Positions 54,646 through 64,000 of a stretch of 64,000 nt of DNA are shown piece by piece. Position 1 is the stretch's first letter, and every line of letters starts with the position of its first letter. The position numbers and the translations under genes are program-made. The stretch spans positions 1,140,047-1,204,046 of the forward strand of contig JABYQU010000005.1 of NCBI GenBank assembly GCA_022264855.1, read 5' to 3'. The DNA is from Lenzites betulinus (lineage: Eukaryota > Basidiomycota > Agaricomycetes > Polyporales > Polyporaceae). The notes beneath the pieces are model-generated. The model was given only the letters and a program-made list of their open reading frames with translations. It did not search any database and was not told the origin of the DNA.

Positions 54646-56375
54646 ATGCTCTCTGCACTCCCCGCTTCGCCATCGCGCTTCCTCGCTGCTCTGATCCTCG
54701 CGCTCCTGCGACTGCCCCTCGCGCAGTCCGCGACTGCTCTGCAGAACGTCACGGTCGATGATACGGATGGGAGCACCATGGGCGGGTTCGAGATCGTCTA
54801 CGCGCCGCCGGGCGTGTGGAGTCTTGGGCAGAGCTGCACGACGTGCGAGGCGGGCGTCGACAAGAGCAAGGCCCTAGACGGGACCTGGCACGATGTGAGT
54901 TATATCTCGGACAACCCGCCGCCCGCTCCGATTACTGCGACGCTGCAGTTCGAAGGTACGTCCCACGCACATGCTAGGCGAGGCTGCTCCAGAAGGCTGA
55001 GGGACGATGGTGCACTAGGTGTTGCCGTGTACGCGTACTGTATCATTACACGCGCGTTCTCAGACCCGAACGGGAACTACGACACGTCCTTCCAAATCGA
55101 CGGCAGGGATGCGGGCACGTTCGAGCTGGCCCCCAACGGCAGCACAACGTACCAGTACAACGTCCCGGTGTTCGCGAGCGGGCCCCTTTCGTCTGGGACG
55201 CATACCCTTACAATGACGGTCGGACACGCGGGCGGGAACTCGTCGCTTGCGCTTCTGGACTACTTTGTGTTCACGTACGTATATCTCCTGGTTCTACTCC
55301 GAGAACGGTTGACTGATGATTCCGCAGTCAAGAAGTGACCACCACCGCGTCTTCGCTCCCTTCCTCCTCCACTCCCTCGCCCGCGTCCTCTCCTCTCCCT
55401 CCTCCATCCGCTCCTTCACTCTCCTCCTCCCTCCCCACCTCGCCAGGCACAGCAGCCCCCGCCCAATCCAGCGCGCCCCCGCACAGCACATCGCCCAAGA
55501 TCATCGGCCTCGCCGTCGCCATCCCCCTCGTCGCCGTCGCCGCCCTCGCCGCCGGCGCGATCCTCTGCCTCCGGAAACGCGCTCGCGCGCCCCGCGCACA
55601 TGCACAACGCCTCGCCGCGCCCCTCTCCTCCGACAAGGGCGACCCGGAGGGCGGCCCAGCGCACGTCCTCGCCATCCCCCGTCTGCTCTCGCGCGCTTCG
55701 AGCGTGGACGACGAGCAGGTCCCGCGCCCGTTCGTCATGCCCCCGCGCGACACGCCCCGGTCCCCCGCGGGCGCGGACACGCCCACCTCCACGTCTATGC
55801 TCCTCGCACGGGAGAAGGGCGCGCCCACCGCGCCCTCCTACCCGCCCGCCTCGCCCGCCGGCTCGCAGCCCCCCGGGGACGCGCTGCAGCCGGGCAGCGC
55901 GTCGTCGCGCGAGCCCAGCCGAACACTGGCGCGCGCGCCTCCGCACCCCGCGCGGACCTCGGGCGTCCTGGTCCGGCGGTACGCCGAGAACGGCGAGGGC
56001 GGCGCGGCGGTCGAGCCTGTGTATGGGACGGAGAAGCCGCGGCCGGGGCGGCAGGACGAGAGTGCTGGGGCGGCGCTGGCGAGCCCGACGTCGACGACGT
56101 CCTCTAGTTCTGGGAGAGGGCTGCCGGTGGGCGTGGCGGGCGCGATGACGATGGCGATGGGCTCGACGGTGGGCGACGTCGACGAGGAGGACGGGCCGCC
56201 GCCGTATGCGCCGGGAGAGCGGGAGGCAGGCGAGGTGGGTGAGCGGGATGCGGAGAAGGTGGGCGAGGAGGGTGTGCTGGCTGGGCCGCTCAGGGACGGA
56301 TGCAGGGCCCCGCGCGCGCACGGACGAGATCGTACCGTCGATTTCGAGTACGTCGAGGGGCCATGGGGAGTATAG
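54646..56375 (+). CDS. Beta-rich ectodomain single-pass membrane protein, PPPY tail (3)
   Basis: Exons 54646-54955, 55019-55274 and 55328-56375 give 537 residues, with introns of 63 and 53 nt in phases 1 and 2 and a 256-nt middle exon. It is the duplicate of the 44.1-kb gene. The ectodomains differ at scattered residues (for example D-T-D-G for D-T-E-G). The early tail has small insertions (G-D-P-E-G-G-P and the S-R-A region). From about residue 265 before the end the two proteins are the same. The PPPY motif is at 479-482. All exons are open and all splice sites intact, so both copies are probably functional. The 1.07-kb TIR element ends 62 bp upstream of the ATG and may have replaced part of the promoter. 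Confidence 0.82.
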
Positions 56376-57001
56376 TAGGAGACGGGGGGTAGTAGGAGAC
56401 GGGGGCCATGGGGGGTATAGTTGGACCGCGGGCTCTAGGGGTACGGCCTTCTATGAGGACTAGTTGGACATGGACGCCGCGCTCTGTACGCAAACGTCGG
56501 AGACGGCAGAACGACCAGGTGAGCCCCCCAGGCCATCGCCCGTGTAGACTACGGAGCGCAAAATATATTTCTCTTGCTCCTCGGAGAGCCATTGATATGT
56601 ACGCTACTCGCGTCCGCGAGGGCCTCCGTCCATGAGTTGCACCCGCGCCGCGGTGTGTGTCCTGCATACGCTACATACCGTCTCGTGCTCCCCGCGTGCT
56701 GCGCGCAAACGGACGCCATAAATAAAATGCGCACCCGCCCGCCAGGGGCACAGTGCACGCGCGCCCGAGACCCTTTCGATCTCGGCAGGTGCGTGGACAT
56801 AGCCACGGCGGCGCACACCGGTTTCCGCTCCTCCCGGGCGCGAGCCGCGTTGACCCTGGGCGACGCCGGGGGATGTGTGCCCGTGGACCGGGTCGATCGC
56901 ACTGCGTATCTGCGAGGGCGCGCCGCCGGCAAAATGGTACCGTTTATTTGGCGTACCGGCGATCCAGTGAGACAAGCCGTGAGCATGCTACCACAATGAT
57001 C
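56376..57001. other. Intergenic (copy 2 of 45782-46407)
   Basis: Appears identical to the matching stretch in copy 1. No gene. Confidence 0.45.
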
Positions 57002-57624
57002 CTACTCCATTCTAAGTGGCCGGCCGCGCGTGTACACCGGCTCACCGCGTACGCCTCGCGCCCGTCCGCCCGTCCTGCGCACACCCCGCGCCCCCGACGC
57101 CTCGTCCTCAAACTGTGTGATCGGGTCGCTTGGATCCTCTGCGCCCGTCGCCATCCAGCGCGGGGCGCGCGCCCTCGTCCCCGTCCTCCGAGTCGCCGCC
57201 AGTGCGACCTCCGCGCGGGCCTCTGCCTCGGCCGTCACCCATCTCTCCGACTTTGGCCCGTTCCGCTCGTACCGCGGCGGGAACCGGACAGGGTCCACCT
57301 TTTTGCTCCCTCTGTGCTTCTTGATGTCGCTCCGCCCGAGCTGCGGCGGGAGGCCCTTGTTCTGCGCACTCGGCGCGACGTCCACCGCCTGCCTCTTCGC
57401 CCGCGCCGCCTTGTCGAGCTCCGCAGGGACGAACTTCATCGCGCCCGTCTCCCACAGCACGCACAGCGTCGAGATTTGCTGGTAGCCCGTGACGTCGCTG
57501 AGGTTCGTGAACGTGATCCCGTCCGGCCAGCCGCGCAGCTCCAAGCCATACTTGACGTAGATTTTCTTGTGATAGCCGCGGACGCACCAGGACATGGACG
57601 CGTCCTCGTCGCCTGTCAGCTTCC
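57002..57624 (-). pseudogene. RGWP/NLS-motif protein, 5'-truncated duplicate
   Basis: The second exon is intact and almost the same as at 46.4 kb. The duplication ends inside the first intron: a 10-nt part of the intron is missing (CAGCCTGCGG region), and the donor GTAAGT has become GTAAAT with unrelated DNA beyond 57676. The first exon with the start codon is absent. Unless a new 5' exon exists, this copy cannot make the full protein. Confidence 0.65.
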
Positions 57625-57676
57625 CTGCACAGCGACGTCAGTGCGCGCACGTGAAACGTGTAGAAACAATTTACGT

Positions 57677-58674
57677 TGATACGCTCCACAGGCGTTCCAG
57701 GCCAGAAACCCTCCTTTTCCACCCTTGCGCGCGCACGCCAACCACAGCGCGCGCCGAGCCCACCGCACACCTCGGTACCCCCTACGTCGCGCGCGCAGTG
57801 CGCGTAGCCCATCGCGCGCAAGGTCAAGGTGCGCGCGGGCACTTCACCACGGCGCGCGCGATGCCTGTCGCTATCCAGAGCCCTCTGCCCTAGCTGCTCG
57901 CGCGCGCGGGTCCGCGGGGCGCATCAGTGGCGCGCGCACGAGGCGCGCGAAGAGTCGGATCGCGCGCGGCGAGTGCGCCCGGCGCGCGAGGCGTCCCGGG
58001 CCCGGTTTCCGCTTATCTTCCGTGTGGTAGCACGTGTTTTTGATTCAGCCTGCGGGCATTCTTGTACATAGTCATTTCGGGGCATTCGAACCCCCCAGAC
58101 AATCCACCCCTCACTCTCTCAACTGCTGGGAACGTGTCCCTCGCGCTTCTCAACGTGCAACAGCTTCCCCTTCAAGGCAGGACGACTGGAGACCTCTCCG
58201 CTGTGACAGCGTACCGTCAGTTGCGTATATTGCGTTTATTCCGTTCCTCCTGCGTTTTACTGCGTGCGTACTGCGTTGCGAAGCCCCGCGGCTGACTGCG
58301 AGCGTTGCGTTATTCCTGCGCGCGTTGCGTTACTGAGTTTACCTCCGCGCGCGCCCCTTCTACAGCGCGAGTCCGCGCGCGCTCTCACCCGGTGCGCGAG
58401 AGACCTCCCTCCTGCTCGCGCGCGAACTGTATACGGACCGGCCTACCAGCGAACCTAGGGAGCTCGAGACCTTACTCCCCTTCATCACACACCTAGACGT
58501 CCTCTACCCCTCGGCTATCGGCCGTCAGAGCACCTCTTACCGTATCATTTTGGAGCCCACCGCGAGGGGGTTTCAGATCTCGACCTACACCTTCGGAACG
58601 CACCCTAGAGCCGACTGCGCGCGCGCGCTGCTACCACGGCGTCCGACCTAGCTGCGGAACTGCTCGATAGTGCC
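57677..58674. other. Region ahead of the retroelement gag frame
   Basis: CGCG-rich at 57720-58010. A cluster of TGCGTT and GCGTT words fills 58210-58340. It may include the 5' LTR and leader of the Ty3-type element, but I cannot define LTR ends because the second LTR lies outside the window. A TTTTGGAGCCCACCG near 58548 is a weak primer-binding-site candidate. Confidence 0.35.
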
Positions 58675-61600
58675 TTGCGCGAGTTACTCGCCATCGGATA
58701 CACCCAGTGCACCCCTCAAGACCTCCACACCGTCGTCGAGTCCCTTTCCCTCTTCCTCAGCTACAGCGCTCGGCGCCTGCGTTCGAATCCCACCACCACG
58801 TGGTTCCAAGAGTTGGCCCAGGCCCTCCCTCGAGAAGACTCGGCGCCTTCCTCACCAGAGGTTCCCCCATCCCCACCTTCGGACTTCGACTTCCCTACGA
58901 ACCTACGTCATTCGCGCCGTACCATCTCCACTACCGCGCTGCCAGCATCTTCAGAGCGGGACACTCTCGAATCCGCCGTCCCTACACCACTAAGCACCTC
59001 CGAAAGCGCGCGCTCCCCTAGCCCCCCAGCGCGCGATATGGCCGACGAACAGCATCCGGAACCGCTCGCGCAACACGCGCGCGCAGCCATGCCCGCGCGC
59101 GGACATAGCACTGCTCCTGTTTTCGACCCCGCGAACCCGCGAACGCTCCGCCGCTTCTTCCAGGATCTGGAGTTCTTGTTCGAGCGCACAGCGACCCATG
59201 GCGACACGGAGCGCAAGAGCTGGGTCGTCCGGTACCTTCCCATCGATGTTGCAGACTTGGCGGAGGCATTGCCCGAGTCGGAGGGGGTGGCCACGTATGC
59301 AGAATTCAAGGCCGCGCTCATCCAACTCTACCCGGGCGCAGGGGTCGTTAAAGCCTACTTCGTGCGGGATGCCCAAGCGCTCGCGCTCCGACGCGGCGCG
59401 TCCGTCATCAACTCTATCGCAGAGATGGCCGAGTACCACCGCGAGTTCAAGGCGATCACGGCCAGCCTCATCAAGTCCGGAGTCTACAGCCTCACCGAGC
59501 GCGACCGTCTCTTCATTGAAGGCATCAGCGAGCCCCTTCGCGCGCAGGTAAGGAACCGGTTGCAGCTCAAGTTCCCGGATCAGCCAGCCGACCAGCCGTA
59601 CGACCCGGATAAGGTCCTCAGCGCGGCCGAGTATGTCTTGACAGGTGCGATGGTCAATCTACCGGCAGCCGCAGCCCCCGCGCCGCAGGCCCTTCAGAAT
59701 TCGGGCGCGCGCACCGCCGACCTGAAGGTAGAGGACCTCGCGCCGCTCCTCAAGCTTCTCGCAAAGTCCATGGTCGAGCAGAGCGGGCCCAGCGGCAGTT
59801 CCCAGGGCGTCAACCCCGCGGCGATGACTTCCGCACAGCGCGCGGCCGCGGGTGGCCCTATCGGGGGTCAGAACCAGTACGACTACCGGCCTAACAGTGG
59901 TTACTGCCACTACTGCGGCGACGCGGGCTGTCAGGTGCGCTTCTGCCGGCATGCCGAAGAAGATATCAAGGAAGGGCGTATCGCGCGTAATGGAGAAGGC
60001 AGGATCGTCCTAGCTAATGGAAGTTTCGTCCCGCGCAACCTTCCTGGGCTCACTATGCGTGATCGGGTCTTCGAGTGGTACCGCCGCTATCCTATGGCGT
60101 CGGGTGGGGCCCCTCCGGCCCCCGCTGCCCAGATGGTCCTCCAGGTCGTGCCGAGCGCGCCCATCGATGTGTCGACGTTCCAACTGTCCACCGGCGCGCG
60201 CATCGACCAGTTGGAGCGCGAGCTGTACGCGCTGCGAGGCAAGCAGGCCTTCGACGGAGTCGAGATCACTTCTAGGCCCCCACGTATCTTCCAGAGGCGG
60301 CCGGTGGCTCCCGCGCACGCCCCACAACCGGACGCGGGCCCAGCGCCCCCCGTATACCCGGACACAGCGGGTGGCGAGGCCACTTGTGGTTGCCACCATA
60401 ATAATATAATCCCCCACCAGACTGGTGCACACCTCGTGTATTTTGTGATCACCACTTGTAATTGTTTAACGCTACCCCAGCCATTGTATTATAAGTGTCA
60501 AGTATTATATTATAAGGACCACCTATTGTACAATCCCTGGGCAGTTTGTTTTTGATACTGTGGGCGCGTATTTGGGATTGTACAATCCCTGGGCAGTTTG
60601 TTTTATATTCTGGCAGCTGTGCCTGGTTTGCGTTTATCCATTATACAATCAGTGCCTGCTTGTAGGTCCCTGTTTACCGCTTAATGGGCGCTTTTTTGGC
60701 TTCCTAATAGGGTAGGCATACCAAATGACCGCATTTGGGCGCTTTTTTGGCTTCCAAATGGGGCAGGGGCCTACTACCACCCCCTGGGGGCTCCCTTTTG
60801 GCCCCCCTGGGCGCATTATTGCCCCAGTTTGTGCCCTATGTATATGTGGTGATTATGATACATACTAGGGTGTTCTGTAGGGGCCAAAAACCGACCAAAA
60901 GCAGTCAAAAAAGCGAACCCAGGGCAGGGGTCAGCAGGTCCTGGTAGGTGCATGCAGCATATTATTGGTTCCTCTGGGCCCATTATGTTGATCAATATAT
61001 CATTTGAAAGCTATAGCACAGGGCTTTCTGGGACAGCTATTTGCATAGCCCCCGATGCTGTACTGATGAAGATATGGCCTTTCGCATTTTCGCAAAAAGC
61101 AGCCGTTTTGTTTGCTCAATAGCTCCTGATCCAGGGCACATATAAATCCACCCTATACACCGTTAGATTTGTATTTAGCAGACCTTTGAAACAGGCCTAC
61201 TCTCAGGATATTCCATCCACATGTATTCTGCCCCTCCTCCTGCCTCCCTGCCAATAGATCACCCTCCAGGGCCCTCAGTTCCTAATGGATTCCCTTGAAA
61301 GCCTTTGTAGTGTGTACTGGCAATATATCCATACATATTGCCAGCTTGGCATGGTTTAAAATGGCCTACCCCTTACGTGCCCTCTTGCTGTACATTTGGG
61401 GCACTTCCAGCTTGTTTGCTCCATAATATTATATCCTGTACAGATATGGCCCTGCTCTCTTTTGCATGTTGTCTGTGTATCTATAGCTACCAATAAATGT
61501 GCTCAAAAGTGTTATCATACATCTAGATCTCTTATAGGCTCCTTATCAGTAGCCCACAGTGTAGCCCAATCTATCGCGTTTTGGGGGCATATTATTTAGA

Positions 61601-63548
61601 TCAGACAGCACAGCTGTACTGGCATAGTGTTCAGGATTACATTGCACCAAACATCATGAGATTTGGTGGAGAAGTGACGGAGGTATGGGCAGAATATCCC
61701 AAATGGTGGTCTACATGCTTAAGCACAGCTTACAGCAGTGCATTCATGTATTCTTCACCAACTGCATCAGAGGGCTGTTCTGAGGTGTTCCCTCCATACC
61801 TCCATCACTTCTCCACCAAATCTCATGATGTTTGGTGCAACGTAATCCTGAATACCATGCCAGTACAGCTGTGCTGTCTGATCTAAATAATATGCCCCCA
61901 AAATGCGACAGATTGGGCTACTCTGTGGGCTACTGATAAGAATCCTATAAGAGATCCAGATGTCCGATAACACTTTTGAGCATATTTATTGGTAGCTATA
62001 GTATACACAGACAACATGCAAAAGAGAGCAGGGCCATATCTACACAGGGTATAATATTATGGAGCAAACAAGCTAGAAGTGCACCAAATGTACAGCAAGG
62101 GGCACGGAAGGGGTAGGCTGTTCTAAATCATGCCAAGCTAGAAATATGTATGGATATATTGCCAGTACACATTGCAAAGGCTTCTAAGAGAATCTATCAG
62201 GAACTGAGGGCCCTGGAGGGTGATCTATTGGCAGGGAGGCAGGAGGAGGGGCAGAATACATGTGGATGGAATATCCTGAGAGTAGGCCTGTTTCAAAGGT
62301 CTGCTAAATACAAATCTAACGGTGTATAGGGTGGATTTATATGTGCCCTGGATCAGGAGCTATTGAGCAAACAAAACGGCTGCTTTTTGCGAAAATGCGA
62401 AAGGCCATATCTTCATCAGTACAGCATCGGGGGCTATGCAAATAGCTGTCCCAGAAAGCCCTGTGCTATAGCTTTCAAATGATATATTGATCAACATAAT
62501 GGGCCCAGAGGAACCAATAATATGCTGCATGCACCTACCAGGACCTGCTGACCCCTGCCCTGGGTTCGCTTTTTGACTGCTTTTGGTCGGTTTTTGGCCC
62601 CTACAGAACACCCTAGTATGTATCATAATCACCACATATACATAGGGCACAAACTGGGGCAATAATGCGCCCAGGGGGCCAAAAGGGAGCCCCCAGGGGG
62701 TGGTAGTAGGCCCCTGCCCCATTTGGAAGCCAAAAAAGCGCCCAAATGCGGTCATTTGGTATGCCTACCCTATTAGGAAGCCAAAAAAGCGCCCATTAAG
62801 CGGTAAACAGGGACCTACAAGCAGGCACTGATTGTATAATGGATAAACGCAAACCAGGCACAGCTGCCAGAATATAAAACAAACTGCCCAGGGATTGTAC
62901 AATCCCAAATACGCGCCCACAGTATCAAAAACAAACTGCCCAGGGATTGTACAATAGGTGGTCCTTATAATATAATACTTGACACTTATAATACAATGGC
63001 TGGGGTAGCGTTAAACAATTACAAGTGGTGATCACAAAATACACGAGGTGTGCACCAGTCTGGTGGGGGATTATATTATTATGGTGGCAACCACAAGTGG
63101 CGAGGCCGCGCGCGCAGCGCGCGAGGCTGCTAAGCCGGACCTCCCCGCGCGCGATCCGCCGCCACACCAGCGCGCGCCGATAGTCGCGCGCACCTCTCCA
63201 ACCCCTGAGCCCTCACGCGAGCACCCCTTTGCGAAAGCGCGCGATGCAACGTATGCGCCTCCGCGCGTGCGCAACTTCGGTGCGCCGCCCGTACCGCCGA
63301 AGGACAAGGACACCGCCTACAAGACCCAAGTTCCGGTCTACCGCGCGAGCTTCGCGGAGGACATCTTCGAGCGCTCCATGAAGGCCCCTACGCTCACCCT
63401 GACACCGGAGGAGCTCCTGTCCATTTCCCCGGAGGTTCGCGCGCGCTATCGCGAGGCAGTCACGCCGAAACGCGTCCCTACCGATTCGCGCCGCCAGCCG
63501 ACGCGCGCGGTAGTAACGAGGGGCGCGCGCCGGATGATACGCGCGTGA
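58675..63548 (+). pseudogene. gag: Ty3-type retroelement gag, interrupted
   Basis: The gag frame runs from about 58675 (open further upstream; first in-frame ATG at 59038) to 60381 and resumes at 63108-63548 after a transposon. Recognisable parts: a capsid-like region with T-L-R-R-F-F-Q-D-L-E-F-L-F-E and E-R-D-R-L-F-I-E-G-I, and a zinc-knuckle relative C-H-Y-C-G-D-A-G-C-Q-V-R-F-C-R-H in which the usual His is shifted or replaced. A Pro-rich linker then ends in P-P-K-D-K-D and P-E-E-L-L-S-I-S-P-E-V-R. Without the 2717-bp insert and one 9-bp target copy the frame is continuous. The stop (TGA, 63546-63548) overlaps the pol frame. This is fungal mobile DNA. Confidence 0.82.
60382..63098. mobile_element. 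2717-bp palindromic foldback element with 9-bp target duplication
   Basis: Two arms of about 1.3 kb (60382-61689 and 61791-63098) are almost perfect reverse complements around a spacer of about 100 bp. The ends are ACTTGTGGTTGCC and its complement. GGCGAGGCC flanks both sides (60373-60381 and 63099-63107) as a 9-bp target duplication, the size made by Mutator-like transposases. Nothing in the arms or spacer resembles a transposase; the open frames occur twice because the arms repeat. Best read as a non-autonomous MULE-type foldback element inside gag. AT-rich composition contrasts sharply with the GC-rich gag around it. Confidence 0.88.
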
Positions 63549-64000
63549 TTGCGATGGCGTCTTGCACTACCATCGAGGAGGTCTTGGAGGAATACACCGA
63601 CGACCCTGCCCTATTCTCCTGTAGTGGCGACCCGTTGCTCCCGGAGGGCGTGGTGGTGCCTGACCCCTACGAAGTCTACCTCAAGCGGCTCGAGCCAGGT
63701 AGCGACCCTGATGTCCTGACGGTCGCCAAGGAGTCTCACGCGTTACGCTCCATCGTCGGATTGGTGGACAACAAGAGTTTTCGAGGCAATCATCGACCCG
63801 GGCTCTCAGATCGTAGCCATGTCCGAGGACGTCTGCCATGCTCTTCGGCTCGCCTACGACCCGACCATCGTCCTTAACATGCAGTCCGCCAATGGGGATG
63901 TGGACCGGTCGCTCGGCTTGGTACGGAACGTGCCTTTCGCAGTGGCGGACATTGTCTTGTACCTGCAGGTGCACGTCATTCGGCATGCAGCCTACGACAT
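63545..64000 (+). pseudogene. pol: Ty3-type pol, start with aspartic protease (partial, frameshifted)
   Basis: The frame opens in the -1 phase relative to gag, overlapping its TGA; the first ATG is at 63554. It reads E-S-H-A-L-R-S-I-V-G-L-V-D-N-K and then shifts by one nucleotide near 63770-63785. The shifted frame gives A-I-I-D-P-G-S-Q-I-V-A-M-S (protease active-site D-x-G-S type), M-Q-S-A-N-G-D and L-Y-L-Q-V-H-V-I, all typical of Agaricomycete Ty3 proteases, and then runs off the window. The shift probably inactivates the element; recoding is possible but no classic slippery site is obvious. Confidence 0.75.

Larger units (their letters stand above)
51592..57676 (+). repeat. Segmental duplication, copy 2
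   Basis: Partner of 42091-47086. About 6.1 kb, longer because of the 1071-bp TIR element. Substitutions and small indels are frequent up to about 55745, but from there to 57600 I find only one difference from copy 1. Confidence 0.85.

Noticed and set aside
58548..58565. Primer-binding site of the retroelement
   Set aside because: Starts with TGG but I cannot match the rest to a tRNA 3' end or place an LTR border next to it.
60735..62755. Mirror-image ORFs within the foldback element as a transposase
   Set aside because: They are short, lack catalytic motifs and exist twice only because the two arms are complementary.

Overview
The window looks like fungal nuclear DNA from a basidiomycete, most likely an Agaricomycete, possibly a polypore. 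The reasons are short GT-AG introns (about 50-130 nt) with CTNAC-type branch points, CFEM-domain proteins, a Ty3-type retroelement with a DPGS protease motif, and protein families that I know mainly from Agaricomycetes. It is an accessory, repeat-rich region with no recognisable housekeeping genes, tRNA or rRNA. All gene models were spliced by hand from splice signals, reading phase and comparison between paralogues.

Layout. (1) 0.4-2.1, 9.8-11.5 and 17.2-19.0 kb: three paralogous four-exon genes for HNH-nuclease-like proteins with acidic tails. Copies 2 and 3 are followed by the promoter and first exon of a decayed CFEM membrane-protein gene. (2) 2.28-4.92 kb: a TIR element. 5.8-9.5 kb: an F-box-like pseudogene and otherwise empty DNA. 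(3) 13.8-16.5 and 22.0-24.7 kb: an inverted repeat of about 2.6 kb whose arms enclose HNH copy 3 and a CFEM gene. (4) 20-42.7 kb: the core, a cluster of CFEM genes. Three encode secreted, GPI-type proteins (20.1, 25.9 and 32.3 kb). Five encode single-pass membrane proteins (27.5, 36.2, 38.5, 40.0 and 42.0 kb), and a sixth membrane copy lies at 51.6 kb. One more copy has a decayed CFEM (29.4 kb). (5) 34.4, 44.1 and 54.6 kb: three genes of a second membrane family with a signal peptide, a beta-rich ectodomain, one TM segment and a PPPY tail. (6) 42.1-47.1 and 51.6-57.7 kb: a direct segmental duplication. Copy 2 carries a 1.07-kb TIR element whose empty site is preserved in copy 1. (7) 47.7-50.0 kb: a satellite-like array of monomers of about 150 bp arranged as 450-bp trimers. 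(8) 58.7-64.0 kb: gag and the start of pol of a Ty3-type element, broken by a 2.7-kb palindromic foldback transposon with a 9-bp target duplication.

How the genes may work together: the CFEM-TM proteins and the unrelated PPPY proteins look like surface proteins with different ectodomains but convergent cytoplasmic ends (LPxY or PPxY). Four of the CFEM-TM tails also share a module around VLPWPMGERLLALL or a weaker relative of it. A family of surface sensors or receptors, sorted or turned over through WW-domain partners, is the most interesting candidate system here. That role is an inference. The membership, gene structures and motifs are read directly from the sequence.
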